This document shows positions 13,343 to 25,559 of a stretch of DNA of 64,000 nt, piece after piece. Where the stretch lies: positions 39,879,712-39,943,711 of the forward strand of contig CM075783.1 of the NCBI GenBank assembly GCA_037974665.1, in the 5' to 3' direction. Position numbers and translations under genes: made by a program. How positions within the stretch are numbered: position 1 is the stretch's first letter; each line of letters starts with the position of its first letter. This stretch comes from Ehretia macrophylla (taxonomy: Eukaryota; Streptophyta; Magnoliopsida; Boraginales; Ehretiaceae). The notes below the pieces were generated by a model. It did not search any database, was not told where the DNA came from, and saw only the letters and a list, made by a program, of their open reading frames with translations.

Positions 13343-15879
13343 GAAAAAATAGCACAAAAGAATAAAAGTGTCCCAAAACTAATGAAAATATTCGGTTTTG
13401 TGCTCCAAAAACAGGTGCTGTCAAGCAGGCCTGATACCCCCGTTGTAGAGCTCTTGGAGAGCTTTCCAACGGTATGCTATGGGCCGCGTAACTCCTTACG
13501 GATCAAAAGTTATGGGCACCGGAGCGACAGATAGCTGGTCACAAGCCCAACGCCCTCGGTTTACGGGCCCAGCCTCTACGTGAAGTGAAATTGTCATGCC
13601 CAAGCTGTCATGGAATTTGGTAATAGAAATGTGGTTGATTAGGTTGTCGTCCTTTTCGCGGCTGACGACGTACATTCCGGGATGGAAAAACAGCACAAAA
13701 GCATAAAAGTGTACCAAAACTAATGAAAATGTTCAATTTTGGGCTCCAAAAACAGGTACAGCCGAGCAAGCTTGCTGCTCCCATTGTAGAGGTCTCGGAG
13801 AGCTTTCCAACGGTATGTTGTGCACCGCGTAACTCCTTACGGATGAAAAGTTATGGGCACCAGAGCGACGGAGACCTGGTCCCAAACCCCACACCCTCGG
13901 ATTGCGGGCCCAGCCTCTACGTGAAGCGAAGTTGTCTTTCCCAAGGTGTCATGGGATTCGATAATAGAAATGTGATAGATTAGGTTGTCGTCCTTTTCTA
14001 GGCTCACGACGTACGACCCGGGAAGGAAAAACAACGCAAAAGAAGAAAAGTGTCCCAAAACTGATGAAAATATTCGATTTTGGGCCCAAAAAATAGGCGC
14101 AGTCGGGTAGGCTTGCTACCCCTATCGTAGAGCTCTTGGAGAGCTTTCCAACGGTATGTTGTGTGCCCCGTAACTCCTTACAGATCAAAAGTTAAGGGCA
14201 AATGAGCGACGGAGACCTGGTCCCAAGGCCCACGCCCTCGGTTTGCGGTCCCAGCCTCTACGTGAAGCGTAGTTGTCTTGCCCAAGGTGTCGTGGGATTC
14301 GATAATAGAAATTTGATAGATTAGCTTGTCGTCCTTTTCGTGGCTCACGACGTACGATCCTGGACGAAAAAATAGTGCAAAAGAAGAAAAGTGGCACGAA
14401 ATTGATGAAAACGTTCAATTTTGGGCTTCCAAAACTGGCGAAGCCAAGCAGGCTTGCTGCCCCCGTCGTAGAGCTCTCGGAGAGCTTTCCAACGGTATGT
14501 TGTGCGCCGTGTAACTCCTTACGGATCAAAAGTTATAGGTACCAGAGCGATAGAGACCTGGTCCGGAGCCCCACGCCCTCGTTTTGCAGGCCCAGCCTCT
14601 ACGTGAAACAAAGTTGTCTTTTTCAAGTTGTCGTGGGATTCGATAATAGATAAGTGATGGATTAGGTTATCGTCCTTTTCGCGGCTCACGACGCACGATC
14701 TGGGACAGAAAAACAGCACAAAAGAAGAAAAGTGTCCCAAAACTGATGAAAACGTTCAATTTTGGGCTTTGTAAACAGCCACGGTCGAGCAAGCTTGCTA
14801 CCCCCGTTGTAGAGCTCTCAGAGAGATTTTAAACGGTATGTTGTATGCCACGTAACTCCTTACAGATCAAAAGTTGTGGGCACCAGAGCGACGGTGACTT
14901 GGTCCCAAGCCTCACGCCCTCGTTTGGCGGGCCCAGCCTCTACGTGAAGCGAAGTTGTCTTGCCTAAGGTACCATGGGATTTGATAATAGAAATGCGATG
15001 GATTAGGTTGTTGTCCTTTTCTAGGCTCACGACGTACGATCCAAGAAGGAAAAATAGTGCAAAAGAAGAAAAATATCCCAAAATTGATGAAAACGTTTGA
15101 TTTTGGGCTCCAAAAATAGGAGCAGCCGAGCATGCTTGCTGCTCCCATCGTAAAGATCTCCGAGAGCTTTCCAACGGTATGTTGTGCGCCGCGTAACTCC
15201 TTACGGATCAAATGTTATGGGCACCGGAACGACGGAGGTCGGTCCAATGCCCCACGCCCTCGGTTTGCGGGCCCAGCCTCTACGTGAAGCAAAGTTTTAT
15301 TGCCCAAGGTGCAATGGGATTCGATAATATAAATGTGATGGATTAGGTTGTCGTTGTTTTCTAGTCTCACGACCTACGATCCGAGAAGTAAAAATTGCGC
15401 AAACGAAGACAAGTGTCCTAAAACTGATAAAAACATTCGATTTTCTTCTCCGAAAATAGGGGGAGATGAGCAAGTTTGGTGCCGCCGTCGTAGAGCTCTA
15501 GGAGAGCTTTCCAACGGTATGCTGTGCACCGCGTAACTCCTTACGGATTAAAAGGTATGGGCACCGGAGCGACGGATACTGGGTCCTAAGCCCCATGCCC
15601 TCAGTTTACTGGCCTAGCCTCTACGTGAAGCGAAGTTGCCTTGCCCAAGGTGTCGTGGGATTCGATAATTGAAATGTGATGTATTAGGTTGTCGTCCTTT
15701 TCTAGGCTCGCGACGTACGATCCGGGAAGGAAAAACAGAGCTAAAGATGAAAAGTGTCCCAAAACTGATGAAAACGTTCGATTTTGGGCTCCAAAAACTG
15801 GCGCAGCCGCGCAGGCTTGCTACCCCTATCGTAGTGCTCTCGAAGGGCTTTTCAACAGTATGCTGTGCGACGCGTAACT

Positions 15880-18319
15880 TGTGATACCCCGAACCTGGCA
15901 TGTATTCAATAGCATTTAAAGTTCATTTAAATTGCATTTTATTGACCTTTTACCTTCTTTGACCAACTAGGACAAGGTGGGAATTTTTGAAATGTTTAAT
16001 AAAAGGCAAACTTGGGATTAGAAATAAAAAAATGCAATGTTAAGTTAGTCAAAATTTGGGTCAACTTTGGAATTAAATCTGAACCAATTGGGGAAGAGTT
16101 AGGTAGCAAATTATATATGGTTGGAAAGCTCTATGAGTCTAGTTTCTGAGGCTTCAAACCGTTCGTGAATTGGAATTTTCTAGAAGAAGTTATGCCCGTT
16201 TTCGTAAGGTCGCGCATAGCTGTTTTGGTTTAGGGTTGACCGAATTTTGACCTTTGACTTCTTATCATTTTTTTTTCTAAATAAGCAGAATGCACACGAA
16301 AAAAATAGAGAAAAAAGGCTTGAAACCATGAGGAAAAGAAGGAGAAAAAAAAAAAGAAAATCTCAACTTCAAATCTTTGATTCTTCGCGTGGGCTTGTGC
16401 GGGGTGGTTTCCGAGGCACTCTACGAGGTTTTCCTAGCGTCTAGGAGCGTCTAAGGTGAGGGTTTCATCATTATTTGCGCATTTGAAATATTTGATTCTA
16501 AACTTTGATTTTTGGATTTTATGCGTAGATTGTTGTTTTAATCGTTTTGTTGCTTAAAGAATGTTCCTTGTTGATTGTAGAACATGTATTTATAGCTTTT
16601 TAACATTTTCTGTGGTTAAATATTGGAATTGAAATATAAATTGTGTGATGAATAGTAAATTGTGAATAGTAAACCCCCGTTTCGATGAAGTTGCTCCGTT
16701 ACGCGTTCTGTTGATGTAGGAAGATGCTAGATATGCTAGAATGCCTAAATGTGTGGTTTAATTAGAATGTGTAATGGAAAAATGGAGAAAAACGGCTTAG
16801 TGAAAGTCGGGGTCGTTTAGGTCGAGTTTGGCGTTTTCTCGTTTTGTGTGTTGGCATTGTTTCGGGAGGCCATGGAAGCACTTTTGGTGCGATTATGGCA
16901 TTGGTTGGGTGTTTGATTGGTATAGTTGTAGTTCAAACGAGCAAAGGGGAAAATCGGGGCTTTGCGCGAATTCTAGGATAAAGTAGGGTTTCGGGGTCCT
17001 TGGACGTGCCTTATGGTGACCTAGGAGGATTGGCGAAGTCGGTTTCCAGAACTCGTGACTCGTTTGGAAATGGTAGTGTTTTGATAGTTGGGGCCGATTT
17101 GTGATTTTGCTTGTTATCTTGATATTATGCCTATAGAATGCTTAGGGTTGCTTGATATACTTGTTTAATTGGTGTTATTGTTGCTTATTATTGCTTGTTA
17201 TGCTTGAAAAGTTAGTTGAATGCTAGTATTGATTGTGATTGCTTGTTATCTCGTTTGTTGTCACTAGTTTGTATTGTTGTGCTATTGCTCGTTTATTGCC
17301 TTGTATCGAGTCTTGCATTGCATAGTGTCAGCACGTGAGTGATGGGCCTCTCTGGGTAGCCTCGGGTTGCCAGTGTTGGTTACTCTAGCTCCGTAGCTAT
17401 TCCCTCTTCTCGCTTGGGCTGCCTCCCAGGGAGATTTGGGTCGTAGATTGATGGATACTTCCGGGGTATTCCAAACTGGTGTTATAAGGTGGATGCGCGC
17501 TTATTGTCATCGTTGTCAACATCAAGCTCGAGATTGATGTATCGCTCGTGAAATGGTACATTGCTTGTATGAGTGAACCATAGCCTTCAAAGTGTGGTAT
17601 AGCTTTGAATGGTTGTGTTAATGCTTTCAGTAATTGCTTATTGTATTGATTATTTGTTTTGATTGCTTATTTATCAATTATATTGCTTAACTGTCTTATT
17701 TGCATTGCACGACTTTCTTTCTCTCCAATTCGATATCTGTCTCGCCCTCACTGAGTATACGTGTTGTGTATACTCACTCCTCACCACCACATTTCAGGAA
17801 ATGCCATGTTAGCTGGAAAGTTCGTGATTTCGTGAAAGTCCGTGCTTGAAGAGTTGTCCTGCGTGCCTATGTGACTTGAGTTGTCAAAGTTGTAAAGTTG
17901 TATGCTTTTATGTATTATATGTATTTAATGTTAAAGGGGATGTAATTTAAGTTTCACTAGATTATGTATTTAGTTAATGTAGCTTAACTTCAATGTATAT
18001 TTGTAATGACAAAGGAAAAGAGATAGAAATGTATGATAGTCTAGCTTATGATATAGGTTGGTGTAGTTTAATTGCTAAGCTTGAATGTATATTTACTTGT
18101 ATTTTGCTTGTTGTGAACCAAGGCTCGGATGACCTTGAGGTGGTTGAATGATTGGACATGGTATTGGTCCACTTATATGCTGTCACAGGTTTTACTTTTC
18201 GCCTAGAAACAGGGGAGACTCCGTCCGTTTTCCTTGAAAATTTATGCCCGGGTTTGGTTTGGGTTGTGTTTAGATCGATTGATAGAACTCCCGGTCTCGA
18301 GAGGGATCGGGGTATTACA
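15880..18319 (+). mobile_element. Solo LTR, family 1 (2,440 bp)
   Basis: Non-satellite insert with inverted termini TGTGATACCCCG and CGGGGTATTACA. It is flanked by a perfect 5-bp target duplication TAACT (15875-15879 and 18320-18324), and the satellite resumes in exactly the same register. There is no internal domain, so this is a solo LTR left by recombination between two LTRs. It includes a purine-rich tract near 16300-16360 and a strong hairpin at 17753-17775. Open frames inside (for example around 16247-16444) are short and unlike any protein I know. Termini and size suit a Ty3/gypsy element. The + orientation is chosen because its hairpin lies near the right end, as in the other LTRs. 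Confidence 0.93.
17753..17775 (+). promoter_or_regulatory. LTR hairpin, 8-bp perfect stem
   Basis: GAGTATAC (17753-17760) and GTATACTC (17768-17775) are perfect inverted repeats around a 7-nt loop, preceded by CTCACT and followed by ACTCC. It sits about 545 bp from the LTR 3' end, the same relative place as the GAGTTC/GGACTC hairpin of the other LTR family here. Role unknown; an RNA structure in the 3' part of the LTR transcript is one possibility. Confidence 0.6.
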
Positions 18320-20296
18320 TAACTCCTTACGGATCAAAAGTTATGGGCACCGGAGCGACGGAGACCTGGTCCCAAGCCCCACGCCCTCATTTTGCGGGCC
18401 CAGCCTCTATGTGAAGTGAAGTTGTCTTGCCCAAGGAGTCGTGGGATTCGATAGTAGAAATGTGATAGATTAGGTTGTCGTCCTTTTCGTGGCTCACGAC
18501 ATACGATCCGGGACGGAAAAACAGCGCAAAAGAAGAAAATTGTCCCAAAACTGATGAAAACGTTCGGTTTTGTGCTCCAAAAATAGGCACAGTCGAGCAT
18601 GCTTGCTGCCCCTGTTGTAGAACTCTTAGAGAGCTTTCCAACGGTATGCTGTGCACCGCGTAAATCCTTACGGATCAAAAGTTATGGGCACTGGAGCGAC
18701 AAATACCTTGTCTCAAGCCCCACGCCCTCGGTTTGTGGGCCCAGCCTCTACGTGAAGTGAAGTTGTCATGCCTAAGGTGTCATGGGATTCGGTAATAGAA
18801 ATGTGATTGATTAGGTTGTCATCCTTTTTGCGGCTGACGACGTACGATCCGGGACGGAAAAACACCGCAAAAGTAGAAAAGTGTCCCAAAACTGATGAAA
18901 ACGTACAATTTTGGGCTCCGAAAATAGGCGCAGCCGAGCAGGCTTGCTACCTTCGTCATAGAACTCTAGGAGAGCTTTCCAACGGTATGTTGTGTGCCAC
19001 GTAACTCCTCACGGATCAAATGTTATGGGCAAAGGATCGATAGAGACGTGGTCTCAAGCCCCATGCCCTAGGTTTGCGGGCCCAGCCTTTACGTGAAGTG
19101 AAGTTGTCTTGCCCAAGGTGCCATGGGATTCGATAATAGAAATGTGATGGATTAGGTTGTTGTCCTTTTCTATGCTCATGACGTACGATCCGGGAAGGAA
19201 AAACATCGCAAAAGAAGAAAAGTGTCCCAAAATTGATGAAAATGTTCGATTTTGGGCTCCAAAAATTGGAGCAGCCGAGCATGCTTGCTGCCCCGTCGTA
19301 GAGCTCTCCGAGAGCTTTCCAACGGTATGCTGCATGCCGCATAACTCCTTACGGATCAAAAGTTATGGGCACCGAAGCGACGGAGACCGGTCCTATACCC
19401 CATGACCTCAGTTTGCGGGCCCAGCCTCTATGTGAACAGAAGTTGCCTTGCCCAAGGTGCCATGGGATTCGATAATAGAAATGTGATGGATTAGGTTGTA
19501 GTCCTTTTCTAGGTTCACGACGTACGATCCGAGAAGAAAAAACTACGCAAAAGAAGAAAAATGTCCCAAAACTGATGAAAACATTCGATTTTGGGCACCA
19601 AAAAGTAGCGTAGCCGTGCAGGCTGGCTACCCTTGTTGTAGAGCTCTCGGGGACCTTTCCAACGGTATGCTGTGCGCCGCATAACTCCTTACGGAACAAA
19701 AGTTATGGGCAAAGAAGCAACGGAGACCTGGTCCTAAGCCCCACGCCCTCGGTTTACGGGCTCAACCTCTACGTGAAGCGAAGTTGTCTTGCCCAATGTG
19801 CCATGGGATTCGATAATAGAAATGTGATGGATTAGGTTGTCGTCCTTTTCTAGGCTCACGACGTACGATCCGGGAAGGACAAACAGCGCAACAGAAAAAA
19901 AGTGTCCCAAAAGTGATGAAAACGTTTGATTTTGTTCTCCAAAAATAGGCACAGATGAGCAGGCTTGGTGCCCCTGTCGTAGAGCTCTCGGAGAGCTTTC
20001 CAACGGTATGCCTTGCGTCACGTAACTCCTTACAGATCAAAAGTTATGGGCAAAGGAGCGACGGAGATGTGGTACCAAGCCCTACGCCCTCGGTTTGCGG
20101 GCCCAACCTCTACGTGAAGCGAAGTTGTCTTACCCAAGGTGCCATGGGATTCGATAATAGAAATGTGATGGATTTGGTTGTTGTCCTTTTCTAGGATCAC
20201 GATGTACAATCCGGGAAGGAAAAACAGCACAAAAGAATAAAAGTGTCCCAAAACTGATAAAAACGTTCGATTTTGATCTCCAAAAATAGGAGCAGC
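18320..20296 (+). repeat. Satellite block 2 (about 6 monomers)
   Basis: Same monomer and orientation as block 1, resuming at TAACT immediately after the solo LTR. It contains one monomer of the marked subtype (GTTGTCATGCC at 18762). With the LTR removed, this marker lies 2,727 bp (eight monomers) after the previous one at 13590, which confirms that the LTR inserted into a continuous array. The block stops inside a monomer at GCAGC, the target duplication of the next element. Confidence 0.96.
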
Positions 20297-20305
20297 TGTG
20301 CGGTC

Positions 20306-20535
20306 CGACCTCGTTTTGCATGCAATATGTTGTTTCATGTGCCCTAACCTAGAATTGCGTGCCTTGACCTAGGTTTAAGAGTCTTGTCTCGTTTTATGTG
20401 TCTTGCATCGAATTACGTGCATTCATTTAGAGTTACGTGTATTTACTTGAAAAATGTGCAATAATCTTGTAGTTCGTGCTTTACCTCATAATGCATGCCC
20501 TAAACCTAGGAAAGCGTGCTCACACGTTAATCAAG
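20306..20535 (+). repeat. Degenerate ~20-bp ACGTGC array at LTR start
   Basis: Successive units of about 19-21 bp each begin with a form of ACGTGC or ATGTGC followed by a TTNACCTAG-like tail. The run ends in GCGTGCTCACACG. This copy has lost more of the CG-containing cores than the 3' LTR copy, mostly by C/T and G/A changes. Confidence 0.75.
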
Positions 20536-23094
20536 AAAGTATCTTAAACGAAGCACCAGATTATTAATTAATCCTACAAATTCGCTAACTAATATTATAA
20601 TCCTAAATCAACTCACTAGAAGACAAAATTTCACCAAGTGCTAAACATTTTTATTCTTTATTCTTTATTCTTTTGCATATCCCAAACATACACAATAAAA
20701 TAAGGCTCAAAACATAACAAAATTCAGAATTAAACCTTACCTTGGCCGACCATGTGAGGACTTTTGACATACTTTGCAATTTCAAAAATCAAACCTAGAC
20801 ATTCTATGACACAATGCATCAAAAAAATGACCTAACATCCTACCCAATGCTCCACATTCTCGGCCCACTCAAATGCCCATGCTAAGATAATTCAAAATGC
20901 TCAAAAAAATTACACAAATCAGATTTGTAGAAGCTCAAGGCCGACCATATGCTCAAGCATTTCATTTCTTTCTCTCATTCTCTCATCCTCTCATTTTCTC
21001 TCACTCTCTCGGCCTTGGCTGCATCCATAAGCTCCATAGCTTAAGCTCTCATTCTAAGGCTCTCCTAGACACTCAAGGACTCTAAGAAACTCGTCTATGG
21101 CAGCCCAAACAAGCAAGAAGCAAGAAAAATTGCATGCAAGCTCATAGAACCCTTCATTTCAGCCCTAGGTATGTTTGATAGCTTTTCTTTCATCTCCCTT
21201 TCATTCTAACCACATGCACATACTAAGAACATGATAACTCAGCTAAGAATTAAGGAAATCAAGCAATCTCTCTCGGCCAAGCAAAGAGCAAAAGACCTTT
21301 TGTGCCTCTTCAAGAATTTTGAGCATCATTTGTCATCAATAGGCTAAGGTGAGGGCTAAAACTCTTTAAGAAGCTTTCAAAAACCACATGCATGCCTTCA
21401 TATGTCTATATTTACCTCTGTACTTGTTGTATATGTGTGTCCATGAGCTTATATAACCATGCATGGCAAGATATTTGGCTAGAACTTGAAGATAGATAAA
21501 ATTACGTAACTGGCAGATTTATGACTTGGTAGAGAGAGATACATTTGGCCTGGTAAATGATGTTTAAAATGCATGAAAATTGGTAGGTGACTATTTTTTC
21601 CAGTTCTGAACAGTTTTTGTAGAAATAGGCCAAGGCCAATTTTGACTCTAAGGTCTCCAAAATTGCAAAACATCGAAAGGTGTCTAAATCTGGAAAATCT
21701 AGGAAAATGGAGCAGGTTTTTGGCAGTTCACTGTCTTTGTAGAACGAAATAGTTTTGACCTAGTAAATGGTATTTAAAATGCATGAAATTTGGTAGGTTA
21801 CTAGATTTTTCAGTTCTGGACAGTTTTTTCAGAAATATACTAAAGCTAAATCTGGCACTAAGACCCTCCAAAATGGCAAGTATTGAGATATGTACGAATC
21901 TGGACAGTTTTGCGTAGTCTCGCGGTTTTAGTTATAACTCTTGAATCCGAACTCCAAATGATGCGAGGTTTGTTTCTGAATTTAAATCACACATTAAGAT
22001 TTAATTTGACATTTTGTTCACTGGAATTGGAGATTTTTTGCTTGTCTAAATGATTGTTGGAAGACAGACCATTGCAGTAAGGTTTTTATTTAGTGATATG
22101 CTTTGAAAAATATTGTAACTTCTCTTGCAGTATTGAATGCTTGGGATTGTGGCACTTGGATGTTGGGTGGACTGTTTTGGATGATTGAGGATGTTTTAAT
22201 TAATTGATGCATGGTTTGGGTTTAATTAAGTGACAACTTGTGGCTTAAATCGCATGTGTAAGCATGGATTGAAACCCTATTGACTATGAAAAATCGCTAA
22301 GTGTTGATCCTATGGTTATTGTGTCTAATTGTATGATTAGTGGGCTGCCTAATAAATGTTAAGTATGTTTGAAATGTGATTCCAATGATTACATGTTGAT
22401 AAGTAGACTTTTCTTGCACCCGGTCTTATGTAGACGTCGTTGCATGCTTGAATGAACTTATTACTCGATTAAGTGAACCCCGAAATGAGTTATATGACTT
22501 GTTTTACATGTGCTACATGGCTGTCCGTTTAATATTCATATAACTCCATGTGTATTACAAGTGAAATTAAATGTCAAAGCATGCCTCGTGTGTTTACCTG
22601 TCAACGTGCGATCTTATAACTGCTTGGAGGCAACCTACTTTGTTGTCCTTCTAATGTGATATGTTAAATGTTATAAATGTACATTGCATACAAGGTTGCA
22701 ACCTTTCATTGTGGCATGGTAGCGTTTCACGAACGCCGGGCGACATAGGGCTTGCCGGTGCTCCCGCGACTACCATGGTCCAATTCCCTCTCTCACTTGG
22801 CATTCCACCCTTGGAGAGTTGGGTCATAGGTTTTCGGGGTATATCCGGAGTACACCCAATTGGGAGCGATAAGTGGATTATTGAATTCGGCTGCAACCAT
22901 CGTTATTGAAAATGTTATTGAGAGCAAATGTTCATTGTATCCTTGAAATGATTGGTAATTGTATCTTCTGCTCAATTTGATTCATATACTTGTGTACCTT
23001 ACTACTTGTGATACGTGACATATTTTAAAAAAGGGTTTTCCATAAGTTCAACTGGAAAAAGAGTTTCAAAACATATTTCTCGTTCCCCCTTGCT

Positions 23095-23110
23095 GAGTTC
23101 ATAAGGACTC
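23095..23110 (+). promoter_or_regulatory. LTR hairpin GAGTTC-ATAA-GGACTC
   Basis: Six-pair stem with one G-T pair and a 4-nt loop, preceded by CCCTTGCT and followed by ACC, a T-rich run and CACAGG. The same block is present in all related LTRs of this window. Confidence 0.6.
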
Positions 23111-23831
23111 ACCTTTTTTTATCATCACAGGTGAAGAAGATCAGGAATAGGTACCCGAGGATAATGTGCCTATTGATGACTCCTTGGAGTGATTTCCTGC
23201 CCTACGTGCCTTACTTGACTGTGGCTATTTTGTGAACGATATGTTTGTTTTGAAGATTATCTATTATGTTGTTTGTCGTTGTTATTGTAAAAGACTCCCG
23301 TTGTAATTTAGGCTCTAATTTTGGTTTGTACTGACTATAACTAGATAGACACTCTTTTGGTCGTTTTGCTATCACTACTTGGTTAGTAACTATTATAGGC
23401 TTATGAAGTATTAGGCAATGAATCAAGTAAAATGAATCTATCCAATCTTAAATAGGTACTCATTTGTAGGCTAAGGGATAACAGGCACTTGTGTAACAGT
23501 CGTTAATAAATAAATAGGACATAGCTATCATGCTAGGTTTGTTAATCAAACGAGACTGTGAGATTAATAGTAGGCATATCGATTGGTGATAAATAGTAAT
23601 CTTAGTTGGAATCAAATTTGAGATTGAAAGTTTTGAGACGTTTAGAAAATTATGTCAAACTAAAAAGCCAATTACAGCCGTTATGCTGCCAGGTTTTTTT
23701 TTCAAAAATCTTTTGGAGTTCTAGGCTAACGTTAAGCGTTAAAACTTAAGTACGTGGAATGATATAAACGTATAGATCATACCCTAGTCTAACCTCTATA
23801 GGTTGGGTTTGGGCGTGACACCTTATATTAA

Positions 23832-23843
23832 TGGTATCAGAGC
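23832..23843 (+). other. Primer binding site (tRNA-iMet type)
   Basis: TGGTATCAGAGC lies 11 nt after the LTR end, with a short CCTTATATTAA spacer. This is the usual minus-strand priming site of plant Ty3/gypsy and Ty1/copia elements, complementary to the 3' end of initiator methionine tRNA. Confidence 0.9.
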
Positions 23844-24259
23844 TTAGATTGCTTAAACCGGGTTTAACTCTCGGACCATGGGTAGAAGCCCTAAGGTTAT
23901 TGGGATGACTTGTTTATGTATGTTAATGTGTGATAATATCAATTGTGCCCTCTCTGTTTCTATGTGCTTATGTGATTAACATGTCTTAACTGTTTCGAGA
24001 ATTGTATGTCTATGCAAAATTGTATGTTGCATACCTTATACATTAAATTCTTCTTTTATCGTATTCCAATAAATTGTGCATCGTAATCTGTGCCTATAGA
24101 TGACTGGCCCTAGTACCCGCAATACCAATAGGAGCGATGAGCCTCAAGAAGCTGGAGATGCTCATCAAACTAATCCCGGCATGGCCATGTTTAACATGAT
24201 GACAAATGCTATAGATCGCGTGTCGCGAGTAATGGAACGTCGAGATGCATGTGAAGCAA

Positions 24260-24923
24260 ACAACAACAACAACAACAACAACATGAATGGTGGTAAAAAT
24301 GGGAGAAACAGCAGAATGCGGGAGTTCCTTGACTTTCACATATCCAAATTCTATGGGGAAACTGATGATGAAAAGGCAGAGGCTTGGCTGTCTGAGATTG
24401 AAAGGATTTTTAGGCCACTTGACTATACTGATGAACAAAAGATTGAGTTCACTGTGTTTCTGTTGCACGGGGATGCTGAGCATTGGTGGCACACTGTGGA
24501 GGCACTTTAGGAAACTGATCATACACCTCACTTGTGGGGTAATTTCGTTAAGGCATTCAAGAAGAAATATGTACCTGCAGTTTCCAGGCAGACAACAACA
24601 ACAACAACAACAACATGAATGGTGGTAAAAATGGGAGAAACAGCAGAATGCGGGAGTTCCTTGACTTTCACATATCCAAATTCTATGGGGAAACTGATGA
24701 TGAAAAGGCAGAGGCTTGGCTGTCTGAGATTGAAAGGATTTTTAGGCCACTTGACTATACTGATGAACAAAAGATTGAGTTCACTGTGTTTCTGTTGCAC
24801 GGGGATGCTGAGCATTGGTGGCACACTGTGGAGGCACTTTAGGAAACTGATCATACACCTCACTTGTGGGGTAATTTCGTTAAGGCATTCAAGAAGAAAT
24901 ATGTACCTGCAGTTTCCAGGCAG
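24260..24923 (+). repeat. 332-bp tandem duplication within gag
   Basis: Copy 1 is 24260-24591 and copy 2 is 24592-24923. Each begins in the (CAA)n run encoding an asparagine tract and ends at CCAGGCAG. Because 332 is not a multiple of three, it shifts the gag frame. Both copies carry the same TAG (24508 and 24840), so that stop arose before the duplication. The related gag at 63499 has only one copy. Confidence 0.93.
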
Positions 24924-25253
24924 AGGCGAATTGAAGAATTCATGCACTTGAACTAGGGTAACATGACGGTGGCTCAGTATGAGGCTCGCTTTGACAGACC
25001 GTCCCGTTATGCTCAATACATGGTCAGTACCCCTGAGGCGAAAATGTGGAAATTTACGAATGGGTTGAGGCCAAAAATTCAGGATCAGTTGGCTTCGCAT
25101 GACTTTACTACCTATTCTACTCTCCTTGCTGCTACCTCCCGAGTTGAGAAGAGAAAACTTGATAAAGCCGGTTCAAGCCAGCTGAACAAGAAACCATATC
25201 AGCCTTCAAGACAACAGAGGAAATTCCAGACTCAAAGTCGCAGTCCGGGCTAG
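24300..25253 (+). pseudogene. gag capsid region (retrotransposon gag family), broken
   Basis: Contains the plant Ty3 gag core: FLDFHISKFYGETDDEKAEA, then WLSEIERIF, LLHGDAEHWW and, after a stop, a segment continuing to VAQYEARFDRPSRYAQY and FTNGLRPKIQDQLAS. These match the retrotransposon gag domain that builds the virus-like particle. The region is followed by a basic, glutamine-rich linker. It is broken by the 332-bp duplication and stops at 24508, 24840, 24954 and 25251. Assignment is by motif recognition only. Confidence 0.88.
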
Positions 25254-25355
25254 AGCCAGAACATACCAGTTAATAACCGTGGCTCGACTAAAGCACCATC
25301 AGCCTTTTCTACCCGTGGATCCACAGGTAGTTCACCTGCTACTTAGACTGTCACC

Positions 25356-25457
25356 TGTTCTTACTGTAACAGGAAGGGTCACACCGAGGCCCAGTGTTAG
25401 AGGAAATCGGGACGATGTGTAGGGTGTGGTAGCGATCAACACCAGGTTAAGGATTGC
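25356..25457 (+). other. Two CCHC zinc knuckles of gag nucleocapsid
   Basis: First knuckle CSYCNRKGHTEAQC (25356-25397) and second CVGCGSDQHQVKDC (25416-25457), both with CX2CX4HX4C spacing and all metal ligands present. A stop codon (TAG 25398) lies immediately after the first, in place of a tryptophan or glutamine. Such knuckles bind the element's RNA. Confidence 0.9.
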
Positions 25458-25559
25458 CCTAAATGGCAAGGGGGACAAAATCAGATTAAACCAGCTGGTA
25501 GAGACAAGACTCCAGTTCCTAGAGTTCAGGCCCGAGCTTATGCTATTGAGTGCGAGGAG

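Larger units (their letters stand above)
1..15879 (+). repeat. Satellite block 1, ~341-bp monomers (about 46)
   Basis: Head-to-tail array of one monomer. A handy register mark, TAACTCCTTACGGATCAAAA, recurs near 248, 585, 926, 1267, 1608, 1949, 2290, 2631 and 2972, mostly exactly 341 bp apart. Neighbouring monomers differ at many scattered sites and also fall into recognisable subtypes. The block is cut at both ends, by the window edge and by the LTR at 15880. No monomer shows a convincing gene: reading frames up to ~114 codons are open in several copies, but most begin at TTG, and 341 is not a multiple of three, so frames rotate between monomers. I do not recognise the satellite by name. Confidence 0.97.
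20297..23820 (+). repeat. 5' LTR of the chromovirus (3,524 bp)
   Basis: Starts TGTGCGGTCCGACCTCG and ends GGGCGTGACA, directly before the PBS. Contents in order: an ACGTGC-cored array, an AT-rich stretch, a CT-rich tract (about 20962-21010), a TATATAA word at 21450-21456 that might be a core promoter but is lost in two related LTRs, several AATAAA-like words, and a hairpin at 23095-23110. No host gene is embedded in it. Confidence 0.93.

Noticed and set aside
14480..14500. CENP-B-box-like word: the reverse strand reads CGTTGGAAA inside each monomer
   Set aside because: Only the central nine bases agree; the essential TTCG and CGGG flanks are absent, and plants lack a true CENP-B.
1..15879. 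CRISPR-like array
   Set aside because: The repeats are ~341 bp and contiguous with no unique spacers, and the retroelements show a plant nuclear genome.
1..15879. 5S rRNA or rDNA spacer array
   Set aside because: I see no 5S gene, no internal control regions and no T-run terminator within the monomer.
16247..16444. Lysine-rich 65-codon frame in the solo LTR
   Set aside because: It lies over a purine-rich tract, which explains its composition; no domain and no second copy.
20897..21085. Serine-rich 62-codon frame in the LTR, repeated near 29563
   Set aside because: It is the translation of a CT-rich tract carried by the LTR pair, not a gene.
21450..21456. TATATAA as the LTR promoter
   Set aside because: Present in two LTRs but replaced by TTTTGTAA in two others of the family, and far inside the LTR. 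Kept only as a remark.
22651..22909. Overlapping 81-82-codon frames on both strands, repeated at 31340 and 37805
   Set aside because: Shared only because the LTR is repeated; both strands are equally open and starts differ between copies.
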